This document shows, one piece after another, positions 36,863 to 45,159 of a DNA stretch of 64,000 nt. Source of the stretch: Solimonas aquatica. Lineage in GTDB: Bacteria; Pseudomonadota; Gammaproteobacteria; Nevskiales; Nevskiaceae. The stretch lies in contig NZ_FOFS01000002.1 of NCBI RefSeq assembly GCF_900111015.1, positions 186,001 to 250,000 on the forward strand, given 5' to 3'. The number at the start of each line of letters is the position of its first letter. Positions within the stretch are counted from its first letter, which is position 1. Position numbers and translations under genes: made by a program. The notes beneath the pieces were generated by a model, which saw only the letters and a program-made list of their open reading frames with translations, was not told the DNA's origin and did not search any database.

Positions 36863-37786
36863 ATGGCGCTGGAGCTGAGTGCCACCGCGGAACCGCCCGG
36901 CTGGCGCGCCTGGCTGGGGCCGATCCGGCCGGCTTTCCTGCTGCTGTCGATCTGCTGCGTGCTGCTCGGCGCCGCCGTGGTGCACTGGACGCGCGGCGGC
37001 GTCGACTGGCAGCGGCTGGGGCTGGTGATGGCCGGCGCGCTGCTGGCGCATGCTGCCGTCAATGCCTTCAACGAATGGGCCGATTTCCAGAACGGTCTGG
37101 ACGCGCGGACCACCCGCACCCCGTTCTCCGGCGGCAGCGGCACGCTGCCCCGACATCCGCAGCTCGCACCTTATGCCCTGAGTCTGGCCATCGCCGCCCT
37201 GTTGCTGTGCGCGGCCATTGGCGTGTACCTGCTATGGCAGGAGGGGCCGGCGCTGCTGCCGCTGGGACTGAGCGGTCTGGCGCTGGTGCTGAGCTATTCC
37301 TTCTGGCTGGTGCAGCGGCCCTGGCTGTGCCTGATCGCGCCCGGGCTGGGCGTCGGTCCGCTGATGGTGGTGGGCACCACGCTGGCGCTGGGCGCACCGC
37401 ATAGCGCCGCCGCCTGGGCCGCGTCCCTGCCGCCGTTCTTTCTGGGCAACGGCCTGCTGCTGCTCAACCAGTTTCCCGATCTGGAAGCGGACCGCTGGGC
37501 GGGGCGGCGCAATCTGCCGATCGTCTACGGTCGCCGCGTTGCGGCCGGGGTTTATCTGCTCTTGCTGCTGGCTGCTTTTGCCGCGCTGCCGCTGGCGGTG
37601 CTGGCCGGCTGGCTGCCGGTGCCGGCACTGCTGGGACTGCTGAGTCTGCCGCTGGCGGTTTTTGCAGGCCGCCGGGTCTGGCATGCGCCGGACCGGATCG
37701 AGACCTTGCTGCCGGCGATGGCCTGCAATGTCGCGCTCAATCTCGCCATGCCCTTGTTGCTCGCGCTCGGCCTCTGGCTGTCCTGA
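36863..37786 (+). CDS. UbiA-family prenyltransferase (MenA-like)
   Basis: The 307-residue integral membrane protein has the two aspartate motifs in MenA style: NAFNEWADFQNGLDARTTRTPFSGGSGTLP (near 70) and NQFPDLEADRWAGRRNLPIVYG (near 200). This is closer to 1,4-dihydroxy-2-naphthoate prenyltransferases than to UbiA. No other menaquinone gene is in the window, so the aromatic substrate is unknown. Its likely Anr-type promoter suggests a quinone or related lipid made at low oxygen. Confidence 0.82.
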   Translation: MALELSATAEPPGWRAWLGPIRPAFLLLSICCVLLGAAVVHWTRGGVDWQRLGLVMAGALLAHAAVNAFNEWADFQNGLDARTTRTPFSGGSGTLPRHPQLAPYALSLAIAALLLCAAIGVYLLWQEGPALLPLGLSGLALVLSYSFWLVQRPWLCLIAPGLGVGPLMVVGTTLALGAPHSAAAWAASLPPFFLGNGLLLLNQFPDLEADRWAGRRNLPIVYGRRVAAGVYLLLLLAAFAALPLAVLAGWLPVPALLGLLSLPLAVFAGRRVWHAPDRIETLLPAMACNVALNLAMPLLLALGLWLS

Positions 37787-37831
37787 AACGCGGCGGCGCA
37801 TCCGGCACGAAGCGTGCTGGTGCGTAAACTC

Positions 37832-40552
37832 ATGATTGACGCAAGCGATGATGCCCTGCCCCGCAGCGGCGGCGACCGCCGTGACGCTGCGCTGCGCGAG
37901 GACGTGCGACACCTGGGCGCCACGGTCGGCGAGATGCTCGCTGAACAGATGGGCGAGGATTTCTTCGAGCATGTGGAGACGGTGCGCAAGGCCGCGATCG
38001 GGTATCGCGAGCGGCGCGATGACGCCGAGCCCCTGCAGGCGCAGCTGTCCGGGCTGCCGCCGGCGGAGGCCGAGGCGCTGACGCGCGCCTTCGCCACGTA
38101 TTTCCAGGTGGTGAACATTGCCGAGCGTGTGCACCGCATCCGCCGCCGCCGCGAATACCAGCGCGCCAGCGAACTGCCGCAGCCTGACAGTCTGCTCGAC
38201 GTGCTGCAGCGCCTGAAGCACAGCGGCGTGAGCGCCGAGGAGCTGTTGTCCTGGCTGGCGCGCCTGGATGTGGAGCCGGTGTTCACCGCGCATCCCACCG
38301 AGGCGGTGCGCCGCGCGCTGCTGGAGAAGGAACAGGAAATCGTCGCCTGCCTGGTCAATGGTTTCGATGACGCGCGCACGCCGCTGGAGCGCGAGGCCGA
38401 CTGGCAGCGCGTGCAGATGGCGCTCACCGCCGGCTGGCAGACCAGCGAGACCGCGCCGGTGAAGCCCACGGTGCTCGACGAGTTCGAGCATGTGGGTTTT
38501 TATCTCTCCGGCCCGGTGTATCGCGTCATCCCGGTGTTCTACGAACTGCTGGAAGACGCGCTGGCCAAGGTCTACGGCATCCGCCCCGAGCTGCCGCGTC
38601 TGCTGCGTTTCGCTTCCTGGGTCGGCGGCGACATGGACGGCAATCCCAATGTCGGCGCCGACACCATCCGCGCGGTGCTGGCCAGCAGCCGCGAGCAGGT
38701 GCTGGACCGCTACGCGGCGGAAGTGGCCGAACTCTCCGGTCTGCTCTCGCAGACGCGCAATCGCATCACGGTCAGCGAGGCCCTGCTGGAGCGCAGCGAG
38801 CAATACCGCCTGCAGATGCCCAAGGTCGCCGCCAGCATCCGTCCGCGCCATCAGGACATGCCGTATCGCGTGTTTCTCACCCTGGTGCGCGGCCGCCTGC
38901 GCGCCACGCGCGATGATCGCGAGCACGCCTACAGCAACGCCGGGGCCTTCATCGACGATCTGCTGCTGCTCGCCGATTCGCTCAAGTCGCATCGCGGTCT
39001 GCACGCCGGCTGGTTTGCGGTGCGCCGCCTGATCTGGCGTGCGCGCACTTTTGGTTTTCATCTGGCGCGGCTGGACTGCCGTCAGGATTCGCGCGTGCAC
39101 GCGCAGGCCATCGGCGCGCTGCTGCAGGACAGCGATTGGCCGCAGTACGGTGCCGAAGAGCAGGTCGCCAGACTGCGCCACTACGTGGCACGAGAAGCGG
39201 CCTTCCTGCCTTGCGAGGACGCCACCGCGCAGCGCGTCACCGCCGTGTTCACGGCGCTGATCGAAGCGCGCGAAACCTATGGCGATGATGCCGTGGGCCT
39301 GTACATCATCAGCATGGCGCGCAGCGCCGCCGACGTGCTCGCGGTGCTGGCGCTGGCGCGTCATGGCGGCTGCGTCGATCCGCATGGCCGCGTGCCCCTG
39401 GACATCGCGCCGCTGTTCGAAACCGTCGACGACCTGCAGCACGGCGCCGACACGCTGCGGGCCCTGCTCGAAGATCCCTTGTACCGCGAACATCTGGCCG
39501 CGCGCGGCAACTGTCAGTACGTGATGCTGGGTTACTCCGACAGCAGCAAGGACGGCGGTCTGGTGGCTTCGCGCTGGGGCTTGCAGCGCGCGCAGGTGGA
39601 GCTGCTGGAAGTGGCGCAGGCGCGTGGCGTGCGCTGCGTGTTCTTCCATGGCCGTGGCGGTTCGGCGAGTCGTGGCGGCGGGCGCATCGTCAATGCCCTG
39701 CAGGCCAGTCCGCGCGGCTCGGTGGACGGGCATCTGCGCGTCACCGAACAAGGCGAGGTGATTCACCGCAAGTTCGGCATCCGTGCCCTGGCGGTGCGCG
39801 AGCTGGAACAGTCGGTGGGCGCCACCTTGCTCGCCAGTCTGCGCCCGCGTGCCCACGAGCCTCGCGAATCCGACTGGAAGGAAACCATGGCAGCGCTGTC
39901 GCGCTACGGCCGGGAGGCCTATCGCGCCTTCGTCGCCGCGCCGCAGTTCGTCGAATACTTCCGTCTGGCCACGCCCATCGACGTGATCGAGCGCATGACC
40001 CTGGGCTCACGTCCTTCGCGACGCGGCACCATGAAAGGCGTGGAGAGCCTGCGCGCGATTCCCTGGGTGTTCGCCTGGACGCAGTGCCGTGCGGTGCTCA
40101 CCGGCTGGTACGGCCTGGGTTCGGCGCTGGAGCGTGGCGCGCAGATTTTCGGCGAGGCGCGGCTGGTGGAGATGGCGCGCGACTGGGCCTTCTTCAGCAC
40201 CCTGCTCGACGACGTGGACATGCTGCTGGCCAAGTGCGACATCAGCGTCGCCGAACGCTACTCGCGCTTGGCGGGTCCGCTTCACGACAGCTTCTTCCCG
40301 ATGGTGCGCGAGGAGTTCGGCCGCACCGCGCGCTGGGTGCTGCGCATCAAGAATGCGGATCGCCTGCTGGCTGCAGATCCGCGTCTGGCCGACTCCATCC
40401 GCCTGCGCAATCCTTACGTCGATCCGATCAACTTCCTGCAGATCGATCTGCTCGCCCGCTGGCGCGCCGGTGGGGCCGAGGACGACAGCCTGCTGCACGC
40501 GCTGGTGGCGACGGTCAACGGCATCGCGCAAGGCCTGCAGAACACTGGGTGA
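37832..40552 (+). CDS. ppc: Phosphoenolpyruvate carboxylase
   Basis: The product is about 906 residues, the usual PEPC size. It has the catalytic-histidine motif [15 protein letters not shown] (near 150), [10 protein letters not shown], the second signature [27 protein letters not shown] (mobile loop) and a C-terminal RNTG-like end reading LQNTG. It carboxylates PEP to oxaloacetate, replenishing the TCA cycle. A GTG at 37814 is an alternative start. A 13-bp hairpin begins right at its stop codon. Confidence 0.96.
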   Translation: MIDASDDALPRSGGDRRDAALREDVRHLGATVGEMLAEQMGEDFFEHVETVRKAAIGYRERRDDAEPLQAQLSGLPPAEAEALTRAFATYFQVVNIAERVHRIRRRREYQRASELPQPDSLLDVLQRLKHSGVSAEELLSWLARLDVEPVFTAHPTEAVRRALLEKEQEIVACLVNGFDDARTPLEREADWQRVQMALTAGWQTSETAPVKPTVLDEFEHVGFYLSGPVYRVIPVFYELLEDALAKVYGIRPELPRLLRFASWVGGDMDGNPNVGADTIRAVLASSREQVLDRYAAEVAELSGLLSQTRNRITVSEALLERSEQYRLQMPKVAASIRPRHQDMPYRVFLTLVRGRLRATRDDREHAYSNAGAFIDDLLLLADSLKSHRGLHAGWFAVRRLIWRARTFGFHLARLDCRQDSRVHAQAIGALLQDSDWPQYGAEEQVARLRHYVAREAAFLPCEDATAQRVTAVFTALIEARETYGDDAVGLYIISMARSAADVLAVLALARHGGCVDPHGRVPLDIAPLFETVDDLQHGADTLRALLEDPLYREHLAARGNCQYVMLGYSDSSKDGGLVASRWGLQRAQVELLEVAQARGVRCVFFHGRGGSASRGGGRIVNALQASPRGSVDGHLRVTEQGEVIHRKFGIRALAVRELEQSVGATLLASLRPRAHEPRESDWKETMAALSRYGREAYRAFVAAPQFVEYFRLATPIDVIERMTLGSRPSRRGTMKGVESLRAIPWVFAWTQCRAVLTGWYGLGSALERGAQIFGEARLVEMARDWAFFSTLLDDVDMLLAKCDISVAERYSRLAGPLHDSFFPMVREEFGRTARWVLRIKNADRLLAADPRLADSIRLRNPYVDPINFLQIDLLARWRAGGAEDDSLLHALVATVNGIAQGLQNTG

Positions 40553-40583
40553 GCCCTACGCGAAGCGAAGCTTCGCGTAGGGC
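40553..40583. terminator. Long hairpin directly after ppc
   Basis: GCCCTACGCGAAG (40553-40565) pairs perfectly with CTTCGCGTAGGGC (40571-40583) over a 5-nt loop. There is no T-run, so it may be an mRNA-stabilising or attenuating hairpin rather than a classical terminator. Its 3' arm is the start of the 106-bp repeat. Confidence 0.55.
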
Positions 40584-40822
40584 GAACGCCCGGCCAGGGA
40601 TGGCCGGGCCGGGGCTGGATCGGGAGTGGCAGTCGCGCCATGGATGGCAGCTGACAAAGCCAGCGTGATGCAGCAGCTTCGCGTAGGGCGAACGCCCGGC
40701 CAGGGATGGCCGGGCCGGGGCTGGATCGGGAGTGGCAGTCGCGCCATGGATGGCAGCTGGCAAAGCCAGCGTGATGCAGCAGCTTCGCGTAGGGCGAACG
40801 CCCGGCCAGGACTGGATCGAGA
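40571..40822. repeat. 106-bp direct repeat, two full copies plus a deleted third
   Basis: Units start at 40571, 40677 and 40783, each with CTTCGCGTAGGGCGAACGCC. Copies one and two differ by a single base (CTGACAAA versus CTGGCAAA). The third copy follows the first 28 bases, then skips a short block and resumes at CTGGATCG. Each unit contains the hairpin CCCGGCCA-GGGA-TGGCCGGG. There is no coding signal on either strand. Confidence 0.85.
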
Positions 40823-40863
40823 CCGCGCTGTCATAGCCGCCGCATTTGCGCGGCACAAACAAG

Positions 40864-40887
40864 AAGGCCGCCTTGCGGCGGCCTTTT
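40864..40887. terminator. Terminator at the metK 3' end
   Basis: AAGGCCGCC-TTGC-GGCGGCCTTTT forms a 9-bp stem. On the minus strand it lies just after the metK stop. Confidence 0.75.
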
Positions 40888-40894
40888 CGACATC

Positions 40895-42103
40895 TCACTT
40901 CAGCTTCTTGGCGTCTTCCTTGAGGGCTTCGGCCTTGTCGGTCTTCTCCCAGGAGAAGGCGGTGAAGCGCTCGCCATTGGCGAGCTTGACCTCGTAGGGC
41001 TTGCGGCCGAAGTGGCCGTAGCTGGCGGTGGCCTGGTACATCGGGTGCACCAGATCCAGCATCTTGATGATGCCGTAGGGGCGCAGATCGAAGTGACGGC
41101 GCACCAGCTTCTCCAGCGAGGCGTCGCTGATCTTGCCGGTGCCGAAACTGGTGACGAAGATCGAGGTCGGCTCCGCCACGCCGATGGCGTAGCTCACCTG
41201 CACTTCGATGCGATCGGCGAGGCCGGCGGCCACCAGATTCTTCGCCACATAGCGCGCCGCATACGCCGCCGAGCGATCCACCTTCGAGGGATCCTTGCCC
41301 GAGAACGCGCCGCCACCGTGACGCGCCCAGCCGCCGTAACTGTCCACGATGATCTTGCGGCCGGTGAGGCCGCAGTCACCCACCGGGCCGCCGATGATGA
41401 ACTGGCCGGTCGGGTTGATATGAATCTTCTTGTTCGGCACCGCATCCAGCCAGGCCTTGGGCAGCACGGGCTTTAGGATGTGTTCGATCACGCCTTCGCG
41501 CAGCTCTTTGTTCTTCACGCCCGGTGCATGCTGGGTGGAGAGCACCACCGCGTCGATGCCCACGGCCACGCCATCCTTGTACTTGAGCGTGACCTGGCTC
41601 TTGGCATCGGGACGCAGCCAGGGCAGGGGCGACTTCTTCTGCTTGCGCACCTTGGCCTGCTGCTCGACCAGACGGTGCGAGTAGAAGATCGGCGCCGGCA
41701 TCAGCTCCTTGGTCTCGTTGCAGGCATAGCCGAACATCAGGCCCTGATCGCCGGCGCCCTGTTCCTCGGGGTTCTTGCGATCCACGCCCTGATTGATGTC
41801 GGGCGACTGCTTGCCAATGATGTTGATCACGCCGCAGGTCGCGCCGTCATAGCCGACATCCGAGCTGGTGTAGCCGATGTCGCTGATCACCTTGCGCACC
41901 AGCTGCTCCAGGTCGATCCAGGCCGAGGTGGTGATCTCGCCGGCGACGATCGCCACGCCGGTCTTCACCAGGGTTTCGCAGGCCACACGTGCACGCTTGT
42001 CCTGCAGCAGGATCGCGTCGAGCACCGCATCCGAAATCTGGTCGGCGATCTTGTCGGGATGGCCTTCGGAAACGGATTCGGAGGTGAACAGGTATTCGGA
42101 CAT
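40895..42103 (-). CDS. metK: S-adenosylmethionine synthetase MetK
   Basis: The 402-residue enzyme has [62 protein letters not shown] and [21 protein letters not shown]. It makes SAM from methionine and ATP. The ATG at 42103 follows GAGGA. A TTG directly before it is also open. Together with ahcY and metF it completes most of the activated-methyl cycle in this window, though not as one operon. Confidence 0.97.
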   Translation of the reverse strand: MSEYLFTSESVSEGHPDKIADQISDAVLDAILLQDKRARVACETLVKTGVAIVAGEITTSAWIDLEQLVRKVISDIGYTSSDVGYDGATCGVINIIGKQSPDINQGVDRKNPEEQGAGDQGLMFGYACNETKELMPAPIFYSHRLVEQQAKVRKQKKSPLPWLRPDAKSQVTLKYKDGVAVGIDAVVLSTQHAPGVKNKELREGVIEHILKPVLPKAWLDAVPNKKIHINPTGQFIIGGPVGDCGLTGRKIIVDSYGGWARHGGGAFSGKDPSKVDRSAAYAARYVAKNLVAAGLADRIEVQVSYAIGVAEPTSIFVTSFGTGKISDASLEKLVRRHFDLRPYGIIKMLDLVHPMYQATASYGHFGRKPYEVKLANGERFTAFSWEKTDKAEALKEDAKKLK

Positions 42104-42415
42104 CAAAGGATCCTCGGCGACGGGTGGATATCTGTCTATACGGATGAACGGATTATATTAAGGTAAAGTGCCGCGAACTGCTTGAAAAGCCCGGCGGCCA
42201 GCGCCGCGTACCACGGGCGACGGCCGTGCGCTGACATTGAATAGCCCAAAACCATGTCGCTTACGTGAAGGCTGTCGTGTAAGCCGCTGAGCGCAGGCAT
42301 CTTTATTCCTTATGCCAGCAATTGCTATATTATTTGCTTGGAAAACGGGCTCGCGCGGGTTTGCCGCCTGTGCGGGTCACAACACAATGACGTCGACAAC
42401 TTGGGGTTCGTAAAC
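42104..42415. other. 312-bp divergent spacer between metK and the OmpA-family gene
   Basis: Next to metK are a minus-strand -10 (TATAAT, 42157-42152) and the operator-like palindrome at 42130-42145. Toward the ompA-like gene, TATATT (42326-42331) could be a -10 with a weak -35 near 42302, leaving a leader of about 80 nt. No further gene is visible. Confidence 0.6.
42130..42145. promoter_or_regulatory. Operator-like palindrome in metK promoter
   Basis: ATCTGTCTATACGGAT resembles the ahcY palindrome at 36462-36477 (12 of 16 identical, with GAA following in both). It sits just downstream of the metK -10 box, a position where a bound repressor would block elongation. Candidate for an SAH/SAM-responsive regulator. 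Confidence 0.5.
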
Positions 42416-43516
42416 ATGCAGCTAAAAACGATGAAGGCGGCCGCCTTGCTGACGCTGGCCGTGTCCGGGATCAGCACCGCAGCGGCAGCTGATGAGCCCT
42501 ACGCGCTGCGGCCTTATTTCGATCTGGGTCCGAGCTTTACCTTCGCCGATGACAACGATCGCCATTCCGGCGACGCCACCGGCTACTTCGCAGGCGTGGG
42601 TGTGCCGCTCGCACGTTATTTCGGCCTTGAAGCCAACATCTCGCAGGCCTGGTTCGACCGCAACGATGCGCCGGACAACCTGAAGTGGCGCGAGCGCGGC
42701 GGCGAACTCAACGCCCTGTTCACCTACCCGATGAGCGATGGCTGGGTGCCTTATCTGTCGGTCGGCGGTTCCTTCGTGCAGTCGCGCCTCAACGGCGGCG
42801 GCAAGAGCTCCGATCCGGCCTATTCCTACGCGGGCGGCGTGTTCAAGTACTTCAAGGCCGGCAGCCAGGATCTGGGTCTGCGCCTGGAAGCGCGCTACCG
42901 CTATCTGAACGTGGATGAAGACAAGATCGGTGGCGCTTTCACCGACAACAACGTCTTCAACGAGCTGATTCTGCGCCTGGGTCTGGTGGTGCCGTTCGGC
43001 AGTGCCCTGGATTACGGCAACAAGCCGGCAGCGGCGGCTCCGGTCGATCCGGATTCCGACGGCGACGGCGTGCCGGATTCCAAGGACAAGTGCCCGGATA
43101 CGCCCAAGGGCGTGAAGGTGGACGAGACCGGCTGCCCCTTGCCGGCCAAGGTCGGTGCGCCGGCGCCCAAGGTCAAGAGCTTCGGCCCGGTCTACTTCGA
43201 CTTCGACAAGGCTGATCTGAAGGCTGCCGAGCGCGCCAAGCTCGACAATGCCCTGAAGATCGTGCAGGACATGAAGAACCCGAAGATCGTGCTGCGCCTC
43301 AACGGCCATACCGATGACGTCGGCACGCCGGAATACAACGTGGGCCTGGGCGAGCGTCGTGCACAGACGGTCAAGAAGTATCTGGCCGACAAGGGCTACA
43401 AGGGCGAGTTCCAGATCACGTCCTTCGGCGAAACCAAGCCGGCCGCCGACAACGGCACCGAGCAGGGTCGCGCGCTGAACCGTCGCGTGGAAGTCGAGGC
43501 CTTCGAGAACAACTGA
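42416..43516 (+). CDS. OmpA-family outer membrane protein
   Basis: The 366-residue precursor has a signal peptide (MKAAALLTLAVSGISTAAAADEP) and an N-terminal beta-barrel of about 180 residues with alternating aromatic strands. A thrombospondin type 3-like calcium segment (DPDSDGDGVPDSKDKCPDTP) precedes the C-terminal OmpA peptidoglycan-binding domain (VYFDFDKADLKAAERAKLD, LNGHTDDVGTPEYNVGLGERRAQ, with the Asp/Arg pair). It anchors the outer membrane to peptidoglycan. The ATG at 42416 gives the signal peptide; the upstream open frame is leader. Confidence 0.92.
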   Translation: MQLKTMKAAALLTLAVSGISTAAAADEPYALRPYFDLGPSFTFADDNDRHSGDATGYFAGVGVPLARYFGLEANISQAWFDRNDAPDNLKWRERGGELNALFTYPMSDGWVPYLSVGGSFVQSRLNGGGKSSDPAYSYAGGVFKYFKAGSQDLGLRLEARYRYLNVDEDKIGGAFTDNNVFNELILRLGLVVPFGSALDYGNKPAAAAPVDPDSDGDGVPDSKDKCPDTPKGVKVDETGCPLPAKVGAPAPKVKSFGPVYFDFDKADLKAAERAKLDNALKIVQDMKNPKIVLRLNGHTDDVGTPEYNVGLGERRAQTVKKYLADKGYKGEFQITSFGETKPAADNGTEQGRALNRRVEVEAFENN

Positions 43517-43551
43517 TCGGCGAAGCGATTTCGCAATCAGTCAAAGAATGC

Positions 43552-43587
43552 GGGACGGAAGGCGTGCCTTCCGTCCCGTTTTCTTTT
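43552..43587 (+). terminator. Strong terminator after the OmpA-family gene
   Basis: GGGACGGAAGGC-GT-GCCTTCCGTCCC, a 12-bp perfect stem, is followed by GTTTTCTTTT. Confidence 0.93.
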
Positions 43588-43701
43588 GTGCCACGCGCAA
43601 TTCGTAAGCTTGATCGCCTACCATACCGGCCCGGGTGAGGCAGCGGCGCGACCTTTTCGGACGCAGCCGGCACCCGCAGGCAGGCGGTCAGTCAGGGAGC
43701 G

Positions 43702-45159
43702 ATGGACCGGCAGACGGTCCTGAGGACTACGGTGCACAGCAAGCGCAGTCGACATTGGTGGCTCTTCATCGGGCTGGCAGCGGCGCAGCCGCTGCTTGCA
43801 GCCTTGGCACAGACGCCGAGCGGGGAACCGCCGGCAACAGCTGCGACAGCGGGCGGGCTTGAAGCGGGTCAGGCGCTCGATCTGAGTCTGCCGCCTGCGG
43901 AGACCGTGGCGCCGCTCAGTGCGCCCGATTCCTTCGGTGACGCCGGCGCCATGAGTCTGGCGCAAGCACTCAATCGTGCCTGGCGCGACAACCCGCAGGT
44001 GCTGCAGGCCATGAAGGCGCTGGAAGCCACCGGCTACGACATCTCCGGCGCGCGCACCGGTTATCTGCCTTATGTGAGCTACTCGGCGGCGCAGTCGCGT
44101 GGCGGCAGCAGCGTCATCGATGGCCGTTCCACGGTGGTCAGTGTGGTGCAGCCGCTGTGGAGCGGCGGCTCGACCGGAGCGCTGGTGGCGCAGGCCAAGG
44201 CCAAGCGCCAGACCGCGCTGGCGGACTTCAACAACACGCGTCTGCAGCTGGGCCTCAAGACGGCGGAGGCCTATCTCAATGTCGCGGCCTCGCAGGAGCT
44301 CGATCAGCAGTGGCAGAAATACATCGCCGAGCTGCAGCGTCTGCTGGGCGTCATTCAGCGCCGCGCCAAGGAAGGTGCCGCGCCGCAGGCGGATGTGGAG
44401 ACGGCGCTGGCGCGCCTGCGTCAGGCGCAGTCCGGGGCGGAAGCCAACCGCGCCGTCTACGAGGCCAATCGCGCGCAGCTGGAGAGTCTGATTCTGGCGC
44501 GCCCCGATACCGTGTACTGGCCGCCCGACAACACGCGCTTGAGTGACGAAGAGGTCAGTGGTGCCGGCACCGTCGGGATTCAGGGACATCCGGTGCGGCA
44601 GACCGCCCTGGCGCAGCTTGCGGCGCAGGATGCCAGCACCCGGCAGGCCAAGGCCGCGCTCTGGCCGCAGGTCTCGCTGCAGTTCAAGCACCAGATCAGC
44701 GGCGAGATTCTCGATCCCAGCAATGACGATGTGACCTCGCTGGCGCTCTCTTACCAGACCGACAACGGTCTCAAGGGCTTTCTCGCCTACAAGGCCGAGC
44801 AGCAGCGTGCGGAGTCCGCGCAGGCCCGTTATCAGGCGGCGATCCGCGAGGTGGACGCTTCGATCCGTGTGGCACGCGCCCAGCGTCAGGCGGCGCTGCT
44901 GCAGATCGCCTCGCAGGAAGAAGCCACGCGTTCCACTTCGGCCCTGGTGGACAGCTTCATCCGGCAGTTTGAAGTCGGTCGCAAGACCTGGCTGGAAGTG
45001 CTCAATGCGCAGCGCGAAGCCAATGAGCAAGTGCTGCAGCTGGTGAGCGTGCGCCGTGGTTTCTGGCTGGCCAATGCCCAGCTGGCGCTGCAGGCGCTGT
45101 ACTGGCGGCGTCTGAGCGACGCCGCGCCGGTGATCGAATACGTGGGAGAGGGACCATGA
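43702..45159 (+). CDS. TolC-family outer membrane channel of type I secretion system
   Basis: The 485-residue protein has a cationic N-terminus and hydrophobic signal (WWLFIGLAAAQPLLAALA). It then has the duplicated TolC helix-barrel layout: MSLAQALNRAWRDNPQVLQAMKALEATGYDI, GARTGYLPYVSYS, VVQPLWSGG, then a second half with long heptad helices (AEQQRAESAQARYQAAIREVDASIRVAR) and VGRKTWLEVLNAQRE. It forms the outer membrane tunnel for the ABC/HlyD pair encoded next. It overlaps the ABC gene by 4 bp (ATGA), so the exporter is one operon. Confidence 0.93.
   Translation: MDRQTVLRTTVHSKRSRHWWLFIGLAAAQPLLAALAQTPSGEPPATAATAGGLEAGQALDLSLPPAETVAPLSAPDSFGDAGAMSLAQALNRAWRDNPQVLQAMKALEATGYDISGARTGYLPYVSYSAAQSRGGSSVIDGRSTVVSVVQPLWSGGSTGALVAQAKAKRQTALADFNNTRLQLGLKTAEAYLNVAASQELDQQWQKYIAELQRLLGVIQRRAKEGAAPQADVETALARLRQAQSGAEANRAVYEANRAQLESLILARPDTVYWPPDNTRLSDEEVSGAGTVGIQGHPVRQTALAQLAAQDASTRQAKAALWPQVSLQFKHQISGEILDPSNDDVTSLALSYQTDNGLKGFLAYKAEQQRAESAQARYQAAIREVDASIRVARAQRQAALLQIASQEEATRSTSALVDSFIRQFEVGRKTWLEVLNAQREANEQVLQLVSVRRGFWLANAQLALQALYWRRLSDAAPVIEYVGEGP

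Larger units (their letters stand above)
40553..40894. other. 342-bp spacer between convergent ppc and metK
   Basis: It holds the post-ppc hairpin, the 106-bp tandem repeats and the metK terminator. I see no gene in it. The minus-strand frames here are just repeats read as protein. Confidence 0.7.

Noticed and set aside
40571-40822. CRISPR array
   Set aside because: The direct repeats are 106 bp, contiguous without unique spacers, and no cas genes are present.
40515-40898. Minus-strand frames with internally repeated peptide after ppc
   Set aside because: The peptide repeats are the 106-bp DNA repeat read in frame. No start signal or family is evident.
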